Assembly (NCBI GenBank): GCA_034620365.1
Contig: JAQGEQ010000316.1
Coordinates: 1-64,000, forward strand
Reading direction: 5' to 3'
DNA from: Pegea sp. RAD2-039
Taxonomy: Eukaryota > Chordata > Thaliacea > Salpida > Salpidae
DNA length: 64,000 bases
Shown piece after piece: positions 36,201 to 49,400 of this stretch (its first letter is position 1; every line of letters begins with the position of its first letter). The notes under the pieces were generated by a model that made no database searches, had not been told where the DNA came from, and saw only the letters and a program-made list of their open reading frames with translations. The position numbers and the translations under genes were made by a program.

Positions 36201-39200
36201 GAAGATTAACAAGATTAGCAAGATGTTATTACTATCTGTATCATGCAGAAAGACCAGTTTAAATACCACATTTGTTGTTGTATTTCTGATAACCACTATT
36301 ACAAAAACATTCGTACGTTCCTGGAAGGTTTATGCAGACTGAATTTACCGAACAATATGAATTCTCATTGTCGCTACATTCATCAATGTCGACTGTTTAC
36401 AATAATAAAAATTAACAACAAAAATCTAGAAGACTAACAGCTCCTATTTACCACAAGTTCCGTTATTGTCAGTGAAGCCTGGAATGCAGTTACATTCATA
36501 GTAACCAGGAAAGTTGTCACAGGTTGAATATTTTCCACAAGAATCATTTTCACATTCATTTATATCTTCTACAAAATTACCATTAGTTTATTTTATTATT
36601 GTTCATTTCTTTCCCTTTATTTTTATTTAAAAAAACATAATTTAAATCGTTAAGTTAAACATTTACAGTCATTTGCTTAAATTATATCATTATTTCGCCT
36701 AACTATCATTACCCGTCAGGTTTGATACTAAAGAAAGTATTGTAATAAACTCTATAAATAGTTTGTTCATTCTACGCTTCTTTGGAAGTTAAAAGGAAAT
36801 AAAAAAGTTTTTTATTCTATAGTTGGTATTTTTAGAAATAAAACGAAGAAAGATAAAGTCTTTTACACAATATTAATTGATACATGCAGCTTTGAATCAT
36901 CACTGAAAACAAAATAAATAAATACCTGAGGCTATTTTAAAAACAACGGAAACGTTGAAATGCTATCACTTTGCTTTGATATGAACAATGTTCTCAAAAA
37001 CAATGATTTACTATTCATGTAGCGGATTTGAAATTAGATACCTTCATGGTGTTGGTAAATTATTCAAGAATTGTAAGTAATGCTGGTTAAATTTTAAACG
37101 TTTTATATAAATTGTTAAAGTTAAATCTAACGGATTTCCAATATTTAACCTCTTTTTTTACTGTTTAATAAATGATTGATTCAAAAGTGTATTAAAGATT
37201 TTATCAGTCAAATCAAAGACGCTATCATCAAAGACAGTTGTTTGTAATTCTAATTTTGTAGGCGAACTTTTGGGTTTACTTAAATTTCAAAATGAGTTCT
37301 AAATATTTGTAAATGGTTTTAGCAAACAAATTGTTTACCGCAATTGACTCCGTCACCAACAAATCCAGCTTTGCAGTCACATTTGAAACCAACCGAAAGA
37401 CTCGTGCATGTTGATTCAAGGTGGCAGTTATTTAGGTTGGGATCTTTGCAGTCGTTTTTTTCTTCTAAAATATTTGCAATGTTTAAAGCTATTACTTTAT
37501 TTAATTATGTCAAAGAATAAAGAATTAATTGATCTGTATAGCTTTAATAATTACATAATATATCCAATGCTGGTTAGTTTTGATATTCTTTTATCATGAA
37601 CTTTTAAATGTAATTGTTTACTAACCACAGTTAAAGCCCGTTCCAACATAACCATCCTTACATTGACAATAGTAACTGCCATCTGTATTTATACAGTTTG
37701 CGTTTGCATCACATTCATTAGAAGAACTTTTGCATTCGTCATAATCATCTAAAAATAGTAGAATTATGCGGAAATGATGTCTCAAAATAACGAAGAAATC
37801 CTAAAATTTCCTTTTAAATTCTACAAATTAAATTCCTGCAGCAAACTTCCTAACTTTTAGTCAAACGATTTAAATCATATTCAATATTTCATATCATTAA
37901 AAAGTACTAAGATTTAATTTTTATCATTCAACCAAAATAATTTATTTGATGGATCATATTTGATTATCTGACATTCTTTATTTCAACAAACAAAAAACTA
38001 TTCTCACCACATTGTATCTTGCTTCGTGAAAGTTCATTAAGAATGTAACCAACAGGACAATTACATTGGTAGGTACCAATTAAGTTCACACATTCAGAAG
38101 ATTTGGGACAAGGCTTGCGAGTGCACTCATTAATGTCTACAAAAATACAACTTATCTTTGTAATGCTAAAATAAACTTTTTATTTTCAAACTTTGGGTAA
38201 GCTTCTTTTATTTTATTAAAATTGAGTATTTTCATAATTAAATTTTTTTAAGATTCACTGCAAGCCTGACTAAATAATAACAAAATTTTGATACCTTTAC
38301 ACTCAAAGCCTTTAAAACCTTTCGGAGAAAATTCATTTTTTCTACCACACCGCTTCACAAAAAGTATTCTTCCTGATGATGACTTGTAACCACGCGCGCA
38401 TTGAACGATTGCACTGCTGCCAAGGCTAAATTTTCTTCTATTTGTTATTAGCTTCATTCCTTCAAGTATTTTTGGTCTATTGCAGCCATAAAAAGGTTTT
38501 GAGGCTATTTTAAAATAATTTATGATAATTAATCTGTAATTTAGGGATTCTTTAGGTTACCTTTAGTATGAAATGATTGGAATGAACGATCTGATGATGA
38601 AATATTGGAAAAGTAAGAACTTTGTAGAATAAATTAGTCATTTAAAACTTAGATTAACACTAACAATGAAAAATATATAAATTAAACTATTTCAATACAT
38701 CTAATCTTAAATGTCTTTGCTAAATTATTGAACTATGTTGAAATATAAAGTAAACTTAGTATTTATAAATAAATTATTCTCAAAAAATAAAGTTTAACTA
38801 ACAGCATTTAAATCCTCGAATTCTATACCCTTCCATGCATTTACATGAAAAGCTTCCGATGGTATTTACACATTTCGAGTTCTTACTACATCTCTTGATT
38901 TTGTCATTCAAACATTCATCTATATCTGTTCACAGAATCAGTAAGCTTCTTATTGTTTAGCAATCTTCATGTTACCTTCACAAACAAGTTCCCCGTCCGA
39001 AATATCTGTCCAATTACCATCCGTACAGTGCTTGACTACAGTTAACAAGCGGCCTTTTGGTTGATATCCCGAAGAACAGCGAACTGCTACACTACTTCCT
39101 GTTTTATAGCTCGATTTTTCAGGAATAAGAATAAGTGGTTTTGTGGTATTTGGTGGAAGGCATTCTGTTGATGAATTATAAATATTTTGAGCTTAACTTT

Positions 39201-39366
39201 ACATGAAACCAACTTAAGAAACTGTTGTTGTTATCAATCAAACCATTTTTTACCCCAAATATTTCTACACAAAAGATTTATACTGTGTTCATTAACCTGG
39301 CCTAAGTGAAGAGCAATAACTAGATAAGCTTGAGATGATCAATGCAACCAAAAGCACCAATGCCAT
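30205..39366 (-). CDS. Secreted sushi/EGF-repeat extracellular protein, ~940 aa
   Basis: Exons from the 5' end: 39297-39366 (signal peptide [20 protein letters not shown]), 38976-39164 (sushi/CCP 1), 38803-38925 (calcium-binding EGF), 38295-38504 (CCP 2), then EGF exons 38008-38136, 37626-37748, 37339-37464, 36452-36568, 36267-36392, 35568-35684, 35310-35429, 34146-34265, 33830-33949, 33449-33568, 33036-33164, 32715-32840, 31799-31921, 31544-31669, 31212-31337, 30633-30758, 30453-30578, 30285-30404, and a last exon adding three residues and TGA (30205-30215). Every internal exon is phase 1-1. Most EGFs start D-I/V-D/N-E-C, the calcium-binding signature of fibrillin/fibulin/nidogen-type matrix proteins. 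No transmembrane segment or GPI signal is visible, so it is probably secreted. I cannot equate it with a named orthologue. The exon at 30453-30578 ([15 protein letters not shown]) lacks the calcium-binding signature. Confidence 0.87.
32461..32590 (+). repeat. tRNA-like/SINE-like G+C-richer island in an EGF-gene intron
   Basis: Within an otherwise A+T-rich intron lies a patch with a box A-like GGCATGACCGAGTGATTT (32501-32518) and a box B-like GCGAGCCCAC (about 32564-32573), spaced like a long-variable-arm (Leu/Ser-type) tRNA. CCTTGC/GCAAGG can pair around box B. The acceptor ends do not pair well, so this looks like a degenerate tRNA-derived element rather than a working tRNA. Confidence 0.35.
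34266..35309 (-). other. Long intron of the EGF gene, nothing recognised
   Basis: About 1 kb of A+T-rich sequence between two EGF exons. I found no further EGF exon or repeat in it. Introns 31922-32714, 35685-36266, 36569-37338 and 39370-about 41101 are likewise without exons that I can support, except for the patches listed separately. Confidence 0.55.
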
Positions 39367-42300
39367 TGTCTATCAAAAATCAAACAATTTTATTCGTCAA
39401 TAAAAAGAAGCTGGAAAATTGTTTGAAAATTTAGTTTTGTTTGTCCTTAAAATAATATTTTATAATATTAAAGATGAATTTGATTGTGAAAATCATTTTT
39501 GTAATACAAATGATTTGACAATCTGGTTTACCGACGAAAGTATTTTACACGTATGCTTTGATCTATATACATGTTTAAATTAACATTTAGAAAAATAGTT
39601 TTTATTTCAACCATCGAAATTTTACTTAACAACTAAATTTCAAAAAATAAAATTAAAAATTTGTTAAAAATATTTTGATTTTTAGAATGCTCTCGTAGAT
39701 AAAACAACATAAACACAACTGTAAGAAATTTGGATTACTTTTATTCTTTTTTATACAATTTTATAAATAATAAAAATTCTACTGATTATTTTCTCAGCAT
39801 TTGTTTACTTTTCGGTTATCACAAATAAACTTAAAAATCTTTTTCTACTTTTGTGGCTTTGTAAATGTTTATATAACAAATTTAAAAAATGAAATAATAA
39901 TGTATCACCTAAGTACCTGAAAATAGAAATTACAAAGATAGTGTGATGTATTAAGAAACATTTTCAAACGACTTAAAGTTATTGCAGGTGAATAAATGGA
40001 AAATGTGTGGCTTTAAATTTAGTTTAAATCTGTACAACTGCAAAATTTAGTTAAATGTAAAGGCTTAAAAACATATTATAACCAATTCATTAACCATAAC
40101 ACTAAAGTTTAATTAATGAATATTTAGTTCGTTGATATTTGATACCTACCTTTGTAGTATAGATTTTTTAAAGCTATGAGGTAATTGAAGAAAATATGGT
40201 ATGCAGGCAGACATATATTATCAATGTCTTGCCTTCAATCTAATCTATCTAAAAACAAGATTACACTGAAATAAAACTTGTATCTCAATCAAAATATTTG
40301 AATTTAACGAATGAAGTTGAAAATTATAAAAGAATTACTTTTCAGATTTGTACCAGAAAATTACTTTCGGCATTAAAACTATTAATGATTCCTAAAAATT
40401 GACTTATTAAACAATTAATCCGTTTGCAAAAATCTTTGTGGTTACTTTAAGTCTGTAGCTGAAAAAATGCTACTCAATTACATAACCATTGTTGAAACCG
40501 AAACAGCTTATTGGTTTTTAAATATGAGATAATATGATTTGAACTTATAAAGCTATAGATAGCAAACTTGTTAATTACTATTATTTATTTAACTTTTCTC
40601 AGCTTTATTTTCAAATTATAAGTTTAAAAATGATAATTTCAAAAAATGTTAATTATTAAAATCAAAACCTTTCTCAATAAACCTTAAAAATAAAGAACTT
40701 AGCTCTGAGCACAAAATGTTTACAAACAATTTTTATTAGCATCTAAATATGAGTAACTAAAGAAGGAGTTTAGAAAAGAATCAAAAGAAATTCTAAAAAT
40801 CTATATACTGGCAGCTAGTAACTGCTTTTTAGCTGTAGATCCTTGTATCAATAAAAATAATTTAAAATAATCAGAACAGTAAAAGTCTGATGATTAGAAT
40901 ATTGATAAAAAATGAAGAGTTGAAGCAATTACATCAATCTTACATCAACCCATGAAAGACTTATTAAATTTTTTTACTAATCCTTAAACCATATTTCTGC
41001 AAACTTTTCTTTGAAATAAAGATAATAATTCTTTGGTGAAAAAAATCTGACAAGAAAACAAAGTTTTGATGGTTGAAAAGAACTCATCAGTTTTAACTCA
41101 CCTTTGATATTATTTTGAGTATATATATATTCTTTGAAACCAAATAGAAGTTTCGCGTTACGAAAAACTTTTTCTTATAATAATCAAAAGGAAGCTGTCT
41201 TCTTCACTTGAGGCTAAATTTTCGATAAGCTCTCCGAAATCTTTCTAAACATACGAGAGATACAAGAGAAAATCAAACTTCACATCAGAAACGAGCGTTA
41301 TCTTTTGACTTTCAATGTTCTCTTTTAACTTTATCTAGCATCTGAAAAAATTTGAGAAACTCTGTATCTAGAAATTAGTTATGATTGAAACAAAGCAATG
41401 ATTCAAGGTCAAAGTAATTCTGGTTTACCCAGAATGTTAACTTTAGGAAATGCATGATTCAATTTTGTCTTTAGTCCTTGTTGTAAACGTTATCTCTTAC
41501 CTGGCTTCTTGATGAAATTTATTTTATGATTAAATAAAACTTAGTTTGAATAACTAATAAATGGTATTTCTTTATATGATGCCATTCAAAAATGCTAAAT
41601 TGAATACAAATGTTTAAAAAAAATCATTTTCAGTTGGTAGTCATTGAAATAGATGAAACTTTATTTAATTATTTACTAAAATTGTCATTTATCTGTCTTA
41701 GAAAAGTAAATATCTAAATGAAGTTTAAAAATAATAAAAGTTTGTTTCATAAACAATACTTTCTATAATTGTTTAAAGTAATTTTAGCACGAATCTTTAA
41801 GAAACATTTTGAACTGTTTGTAGTAGGTACAAATTTAATCATTTAGAATATTTTAAACTAAATATTGATTTGAAATCTAAGTCTTACTTTTGATTTTTTT
41901 TTACTTTTATCTTTCTTCTTTAAAAACATGATGCGGCTGCAAATTGATAAAAAAAACAACTAACAAAAAAATGCTATATTGATAAAATATCTTATAGATT
42001 TTGTTTATCAAATTAGTTCTACATTTTGTGTTAGTCATTTTTTTTTCTAAACTTATAATAGTTGAACAACAAATATCATTTTTGTTCAAAAATCTAACTC
42101 ATTTTTCTCTTTTATTTTTTGCTAGAATGGTTTTGCCTGTTTAACGTAAAACATTTACTAAGTCAGGTGATAATATGGCCTCTTCAATTGTTACCTCATT
42201 ACTTGGTTGGATTATTTCTGCAAATTTCCTACAGAATAATTTTACAATTGGTTATAATAATAAACACTTATTTAAAAACTTTATTATCTTGATTAGTTGA

Positions 42301-44515
42301 CACAACATATCATTACAGCCAATTGGTTCTTAAAAAAGCTTTAAAATTTTTTTTAATTTGTTTGATAAGTTTGTATGGTTTGCAGACACATAAATAATTT
42401 GATTTTGATCTATAACCAGTCAAACTAATTTACTTTATAATCTATGAAATTGCCTCCTGTTTACCAACTCTTTTATCTCTAGAGTCAATCCAATAGAACT
42501 TGTTGCACAAATATATAACGAAATTTTACTTGTTTTATATAAACGCAAACAGTTTTGTTTAACATCTGTCAATTTACTTAACTTTTTGTATAATATTCGA
42601 CAAAGATCACTTTAGAGTTTGTTATTATCAACTTAAGACTTTGACCTATTAGGCTATTTGAAAATTATAATCCAGGCCTATATAAAAATTTGTCTCACCG
42701 ACAAGCATAGTGATTTGTAGGTATTCGAATGTCGTTTAACTACACAGAGTAAATGAAAGAGCATATGTTGCTTAACAATAACATAAAAAATTACTTTTTT
42801 TCATTTTGAAAGGTACTTTACATCATAAGCTTTGATTATTGTTAACCAAAAAAAAACACAAATATTATATAAAAGTACCAAGCTCACATTAGGTACTTTT
42901 GGAGTAAAAACTGTTATAGACTTATGAGTGCTTCTGTAAATAAAAAGCTTCTGATATCATTTCACCTAATTGCTCGAGTGACTGTTCTGCCAGCAGAAAG
43001 TTTGCTGACTGAGAAAAACGTTTAAAAACAGTTTATATTTCTCGTTTTCTGCTACTTTTCAATTCGTCAGAAAACAATTTTTGTGTTAAGTTATTATAAA
43101 ATTTATAACGAAATATAAATTTAATGATAATAAAAACAAACATTCGTTATTTAGATAAAGTTTCAGTTGTTACAAAGAAGGGGCTTGAGAAATGTCTGCT
43201 GATCTAAGAAATTCAGAAAAAAGTATGAGGAAGCAAATAATAAATTTAATGACAATTTAACACAATCAATAGCTTTCTTAAAATGCGTACTTATGAAATA
43301 TTTCAATTTACTTGTTGATAATTATTTCAATTGATTTAAAAATTGATTGATTATTAAATTTCTGATTGATGATATACTGAATTAATAGTTATACTAATAC
43401 TGCTAAAATTATAATCAATATACTTTCAATTAAGTGCTAAAACCTATTTTGTGTTTTACTCTTTAAAAGTAATTTATTAAAATTTTTTTCTTGGTAAAGC
43501 TTTTTAGTTTTAAAGTTAATACTTTTGATATTAGCTTCAACAAAATTTTTCATCGAATTGTACATCATTACGATAGCCAAAAGCACTTCTAGACATAATT
43601 TAGAATTTTCATATACTTTAATCACCGGTTTTGTTGGAACTTTATATAGCTTTTTAAAACATTTAATCTTGTAGCAGGTCATTCTCTTTCAAATTCTTAA
43701 GATATGATCAATAAATTCTATAAAGTTAAAAAAATAGATTTAAAAAAGAAAGTTTAAAAATTAGCTGTAAAATTAGCAAAGTAAGCTTCAAACTCTAAAA
43801 TATTTTTTTGTGAAAATTGTTCTGCTGTGAAAATGATTTTTTTATAAGGAATAGAGTTTAGTTTTCAAAAAATGTATGTTCTTTTTTATTAGTAGCTTCA
43901 AAAAATATCAGTTTGGTTTAACTTAAATAAAAATGTATGTTACTTGTTAATTAAAAAAGAAGATTTTTTCATTACAATATCAAAGTACTTGATAAATTAT
44001 CAAGATAAAGCATTTCTTGATAAAATTGACAAGCCTAGTTTAACTTGAGTTAAAACCGAAGAATACGTAAAGACTTTAGCACTGTTGAAGTGTTTTCTCA
44101 AGGAATTGAAACTTTTTGTAAATCTCTTTTTTATATAGTCGATACATAAAATTGTAAAATTTTTATTTTTGCACTATACACAGCTAATACATTCGAGAAT
44201 TCAAATTCTCATAATATTTTAATTTAATTTAAAGATCTTATAAATTAAACAAAACATTAAAATCAAAACTCAACACTATTTCAAAACTACTTTATTTTAT
44301 TTATCAAAAATATTTTAAAACAATATAGTTTGTTTATCTGCAGTTGTTGTAAAATGAAGCAGAAGAAGTTATGTAAAATTCGCTTCGACAAAGAAAACAG
44401 TTGTGGAAAGTCTTTCTCGGAGCAAAAATAAGAGAGTCTTAGAAAATTTAATTTTTGACAACTGCCTATTGATGTAGATCAGCCAATAAAGTATGCAGAT
44501 CAAATTTCATGATTC

Positions 44516-44539
44516 ATTTATTTATTTATTTATTTATTA
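44516..44539. repeat. (ATTT)n microsatellite, LINE tail
   Basis: Five to six perfect ATTT units on the plus strand directly abutting the 3' end of the minus-strand LINE relic. Best read as the element's terminal repeat rather than an independent microsatellite. Confidence 0.75.
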
Positions 44540-45245
44540 AGGGCGTGGCTGCGAGTAACAAATTTAACAGCTCTTTTAGCAGAGAAAAATCAAATATTAA
44601 GATCAAAGAGATAATTGGAAGTTCTTAGTTACAATTTAGGATTATAGACTATTACAGAATAATATTACAGTAAATAACTATTACAGACATTGTAGAGGCA
44701 CAGGTAAAACATAAATTATAAAAGAATTAATATGACAAAATAGAAGAAGAAAGTAAGGAAAATAGCAGTGTTACATATCACTTGTTAAGATAACTGCTTA
44801 ATATTGTTTTTAACAAAATTTTAAAAGATGTGATAGATTTTGATTTAGCGATGAACTCGGGAAGGGAATTCCAGACCTTAATTACTCTATAAAAAAGCTG
44901 TTACTCGACTGAGTGTTACTAAAGTTATTGGGCGATTTAATTTTGAATGAAAAGCCTCTGAGGATGTATGGGAGATTCTGATCTTTAAAATATTATATGA
45001 AGTTAAGATGGCAAAAACTATGGATAATTTAAAATAGTAGTACAAGGTTAGAATAAAGTGGTCGATATTGCAAGGATTTAATATTTTGCTCATTGAGAGG
45101 GTCTTCGTACGAGGGGAAGGGTATGCCACATCTAAGAAAAGCTTTCCTAGTGAATGATCTTTGAACAGGCTCGAGCTTTGTAATATCTTTTTAAATTGAA
45201 GACTCCATACGGAAGAGTTTAATCCAGAACGGATGTATGTGGTAA
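44516..45245 (-). mobile_element. 5'-truncated LINE (CR1/Jockey-like) with microsatellite tail
   Basis: Minus strand, read across frameshifts, gives the end of a [89 protein letters not shown], then SITSFKILLKTILSSYLNK and a TGA at 44778-44780. About 240 nt of 3' UTR follows, ending in an (AATA)n tail at 44516-44539, as CR1/L2/Jockey-type elements end in short tandem repeats. The last 3' UTR bases resemble those of the plus-strand relic near 27.5 kb, so both belong to one family. Decayed but less so than the other copy. Confidence 0.8.
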
Positions 45246-46432
45246 AAAGCTTTAATAATGTCCAAATGTTTTTTGTCTAAAATGATTATTGTAATGCTTA
45301 ATTGTAAGCAATTCTGCTGCTTGCTTCAAAATTGTTAGATAATTGATTACTTTTTTGGTCAAAAATTGTTCTTTTATAGTGTAAACTCGAAACGATCAGT
45401 AAAATATAAAATAAAATTTCTAGATATATCCAGAGAAAGCCTTAATAAGGACAAAATTGCTAATTGAGCTTTTGTTCTAGAAACAACTAATGATAGTTAG
45501 TTATAAATAAACATTACTTTGGGCAGTTTAAACCATTTTACAACTCCTCAATGTAAACTTTTACCCTCTACTTATAAAAATTTATTCCACGAAAGCTAGA
45601 AATAAAATCATACCAAAAAAATTATTATACTAAAAACACTTTTATCCTTAATTCGATAATATTCGATAATGTTCCTTTTAGTAATAATTATTGTGAAGTT
45701 GTAGATTCTAAATAATAAATTATTAACAAATATAGATGATAACTTTAATTAGCAGTCCAAATTATCGTGTTCCGGTTGATTGATTGTCGTCATTTACATA
45801 TCTATTAGCGGGAAATACATAACTATACTTGTGAAAACCTTTTATACTTTCTACTCCTCCGTTTGCTCTCTGAAATTTTACTAACTAATTTCAAAAAACA
45901 TACAGTTTTGATCAATTTATTGTTGTTCAATTCTCAAATCAAAATTTTTAATGATGATTTAAGTTAATTAAACAGAAAAATTAAGTTGATTAATCAATTT
46001 TTCTCTTTTTTAAGTTGAATATTTCTAAAAAATCTTGATGAATCTGTTGCTGGACTTTTATTTAGTTTCAATGTATTCTTTACATTATAAAGTTATTAAA
46101 ATTAATGTTTTAATTTATTTACTGTGCGATTGCTTTGCCGTTATGTTGTTGTTTTGCAATAATAATGCACAAAACTAATTTTGCTTCGATTTAATCGAAA
46201 AGCTACAAATTGTATAATTTTTAAAATGTTTTGTTGTATTTATAATAATTATTTGGTAATATAACGATTTTCTATCTACGTTAAATTACAATTTATTCAA
46301 ATATTTTCATTTGCTTCTATTTATCTGCGAAACAGTTTTAATTTATTAGTTTCATTTTTATTAGCAGTCTAACTTTTTCTGTTATTTTTTATTTGAAAAT
46401 TCAGATATTTTTTTCTTGATTTAAATTGAAAA

Positions 46433-49400
46433 ATGTCCAAAAGCAAAATTGAAGATGTTGTTGAAAAAGCTATTTTGATAGCTTTTGACCGTTTTGTTAG
46501 AAATGAAATAATTTCAGGTAAATTTTCAGGAATTGATTTTATATTTTAAAACTTGAAGTGAATTCATAAATTTTTCAGAGTTTGATTTTCCTTCGTCATT
46601 TACTAGCGCCGAGAGAGCATTTGTTCACGATGAAGCCCGCGAACGTGGTTTACTTGTTAGAAACATCGGGTAACTTTTTAAACCTCTATCAGCTCATTGT
46701 TAATCAATTCTAATATAATTTCTTATAATTGTAAATTATTTTAATAACCAATTTTTTGCAGTCATAATTCTAACAAGTTTGTATCTATTCACAAAAAGAG
46801 GTTTAATAGTGCTTTCCATAATCCTATTTATTTTAAATGTGGACAAAACTCCACAAGAGTCATTAATACACTTTTGCAAAAGTATGAAAAATTTTGTTTT
46901 TATTTTTTCATTATTTTATTGTATCAGATAAACATTGAGTTATCTCACTTTAGTTATATTTGATAATTTCATAATTCTATATATAGTTTTAAAATTTATA
47001 TTACTATTGTTTTAAGCTAAACCACATTTGCTTTCAAAAGTTTAAAAAATTAATTTTCATAAATACCCAGTAACTACATAATGTTGCCTCATTTAGATTT
47101 TATAAAAAGATAATTTGTTCTTAATTGTTTTTAGGTGTCCTGTTAAACAAAAGGAGAAACAAGAAATTTTTTTGTGTCATGAAAAGGCAATCTGCACTCT
47201 AACAGGTTTTTAATTAACAAGTAGCTAAAGATTTATAAAATCTACATCAGTTATTATTAGATTTTAGATCAGATATGAGTAAACCTAGTGGAAGACTACC
47301 AAATGGTATACCTCAAATCCCTAACCCTAGAATGTCTTCATCTTTTGATGATTATCGAAACAATTTGCCAATTGTTGCTTTTAAGGATGAAATTACTCGA
47401 AAAATTAGAGATAACCAAGTAGTTATTATATGTGGTGAAGGTGGTGTTGGCAAAACTACTCAGGTACTTTCATTTAGATTGATATTTCTTAATATTAAAA
47501 ATTAATTTATAAAATTTAGGTTCCGCAATTTATCCTTGATGACCACTTACACCGAAAAGAAGCTTGCCGTATTGTTTGCACTCAAACTCACCGCATAAAT
47601 GCAGTGTCGATGGCAGAACGGGTGGCTAATGAGAGAGGCGAGTCTGTAGGACAAACTGTTGGTTATCAAATACGTCTTGAAAGCAGGTTAGATCGGTTTT
47701 AATAAAAAAACTTTTCTGCAGTTTTGTAATGAAACGCGTAATTAGTGACAAGCAATTTTGTTTAAGTGTTCTAAGAATTATTAAATCAGATGAAGATTTG
47801 TTGTATTTCAAATAGAGCTTCTCCGAGAACTTTGCTAACAATTTGCACGAATGGAGTTTTAACTCGAACTTTGATGTCTCGAGACGGTGCTGTGAAAAAC
47901 ATCACTCATATAATTGTAGTAAGTATATTTTACCTCCATTAAAATCTTAGAAAACTCGATGTTTAAACTTTTAGGATGAAATCCAAGAGAGAGATCACCA
48001 TAGTGATTTTCTTCTCATAAAACTTCGATATCTGTTATGCTCATCACAACCACAACATCATTTTCGTCTTATTCTTTTAAGCTCTGTTAATAATGTCAAA
48101 ATATTTCAAGATTACTTCAAAGATTCAGCTGTTGTTAAAGGTGATTTTTTTACAATAATTCATCGCGCTTTTACCAACTTATTGCTAAACAGTTTCAAGA
48201 AAAGTGAACGACTTTGAGGAGTTCTACTTGGATCACATTTTAAAGAGGTTTGTTCTGATCTAAAATCAATGTTTGTGACGATTTGTATTTTAGTTAATTT
48301 AATTATTTTTGTAGCACTAATTATTTGAAGAGCAGATATTCCCAAATTGATCTGAATGTAGAAGATGGTAAACTATTTCTTAAAATTTCTTTTTTGTAAT
48401 TTCAAAGCAAATTTTCTTTAGTGAATTTTTAGAAAGATACTTTCACTTTTTAAATCAAATAATAAATATTCTAAAAGATAAAAACAGATTTTTAATTTAT
48501 ACCAGAAAAAAAGCAAGCAGAAGATCTAAAACTTTGGTTATCATCCGCACTGTCTGAATCTAGCAAGGTTCCTTCAACTCTTCGTACACATCTTTGTTGA
48601 TTACTTATCTTAAAATCTTTACAGACTGCTCTTCAAACAGGTTTTGATCTAGAAGTTCAAAGTATCACAGCAAAGAGCCAAAAGTAATGTTTAATGAAAA
48701 TGTTCATGATAATCTCTCAAATTTTTTTATATAATAAAGTTTAGAATTACTGATTTAAATCTGAATTTTTTTTATCAGTAATTACGGTGTGAAAACCTCA
48801 GAAAGTTATTACCACTTTGACAATGCTGTAAGTGAAGCTTGGGTAAAAAAAAACTTTGAACCTTTAGAAAAGCATTACAAACACATTACAGCTAAAATGA
48901 TATCAGGTAAATTGTAAAATGTTGATTAACTCGTCTAGTAGCTGGTTAACTCCTAGCTGATGCAAGACATAGCAAGATTGGTTTGACTGCTCTTATGACA
49001 GCCGCTTTTCTCGGCAATTCTCAATTAGTTGACAAGTTTCTAGCAGCAGGAGCAAACCCCAATCTCATTGCACCTAATGGGATGACTGCAGCAGATCTTG
49101 CCAAAGAAGGAGGACATTTAGACCTAGTTAATATATTATCAAGGTGGGTTAACGCTTGACACAGTATTTGTTCAAATTCGAATTTTTAAGAAATCTTTTT
49201 CTTTGATTTATCAAACTAGTATTTGGCATAACTCAGTTGTTTTTCTATTTTTAGCTTTTGTCCCAAAAGAACTTTAGTAGTGAGTGACACTGACCAATTA
49301 AGTGAAACAAAATCAGTGCAATTGTATTACAAAAAATTTGGTCGTGAGAAAGTAGATATTGATCTCATCATTTGTTTGCTCTCAAAAATTTGTAATCAAA

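Larger units (their letters stand above)
39367..46432. other. Divergent intergenic region between the EGF gene and YTHDC2, with a LINE relic
   Basis: About 7 kb. An acceptor-like AG just before the EGF-gene ATG (39370-39371) and a good minus-strand donor (GTGAGT, exon side beginning 41102) suggest a 5' UTR exon near 41.1 kb with a TATA-rich run (about 41120-41133) beside it. The LINE relic at 44.5-45.2 kb is the only other recognisable element. Short open frames (e.g. 43437-43682) have no family resemblance. Confidence 0.55.

Noticed and set aside
43437-43682. 81-codon minus-strand open frame in the 39-46 kb intergenic region
   Set aside because: No family resemblance, Lys/Leu/Asn-rich composition typical of chance frames in A+T-rich DNA, no flanking exons with matching phase.
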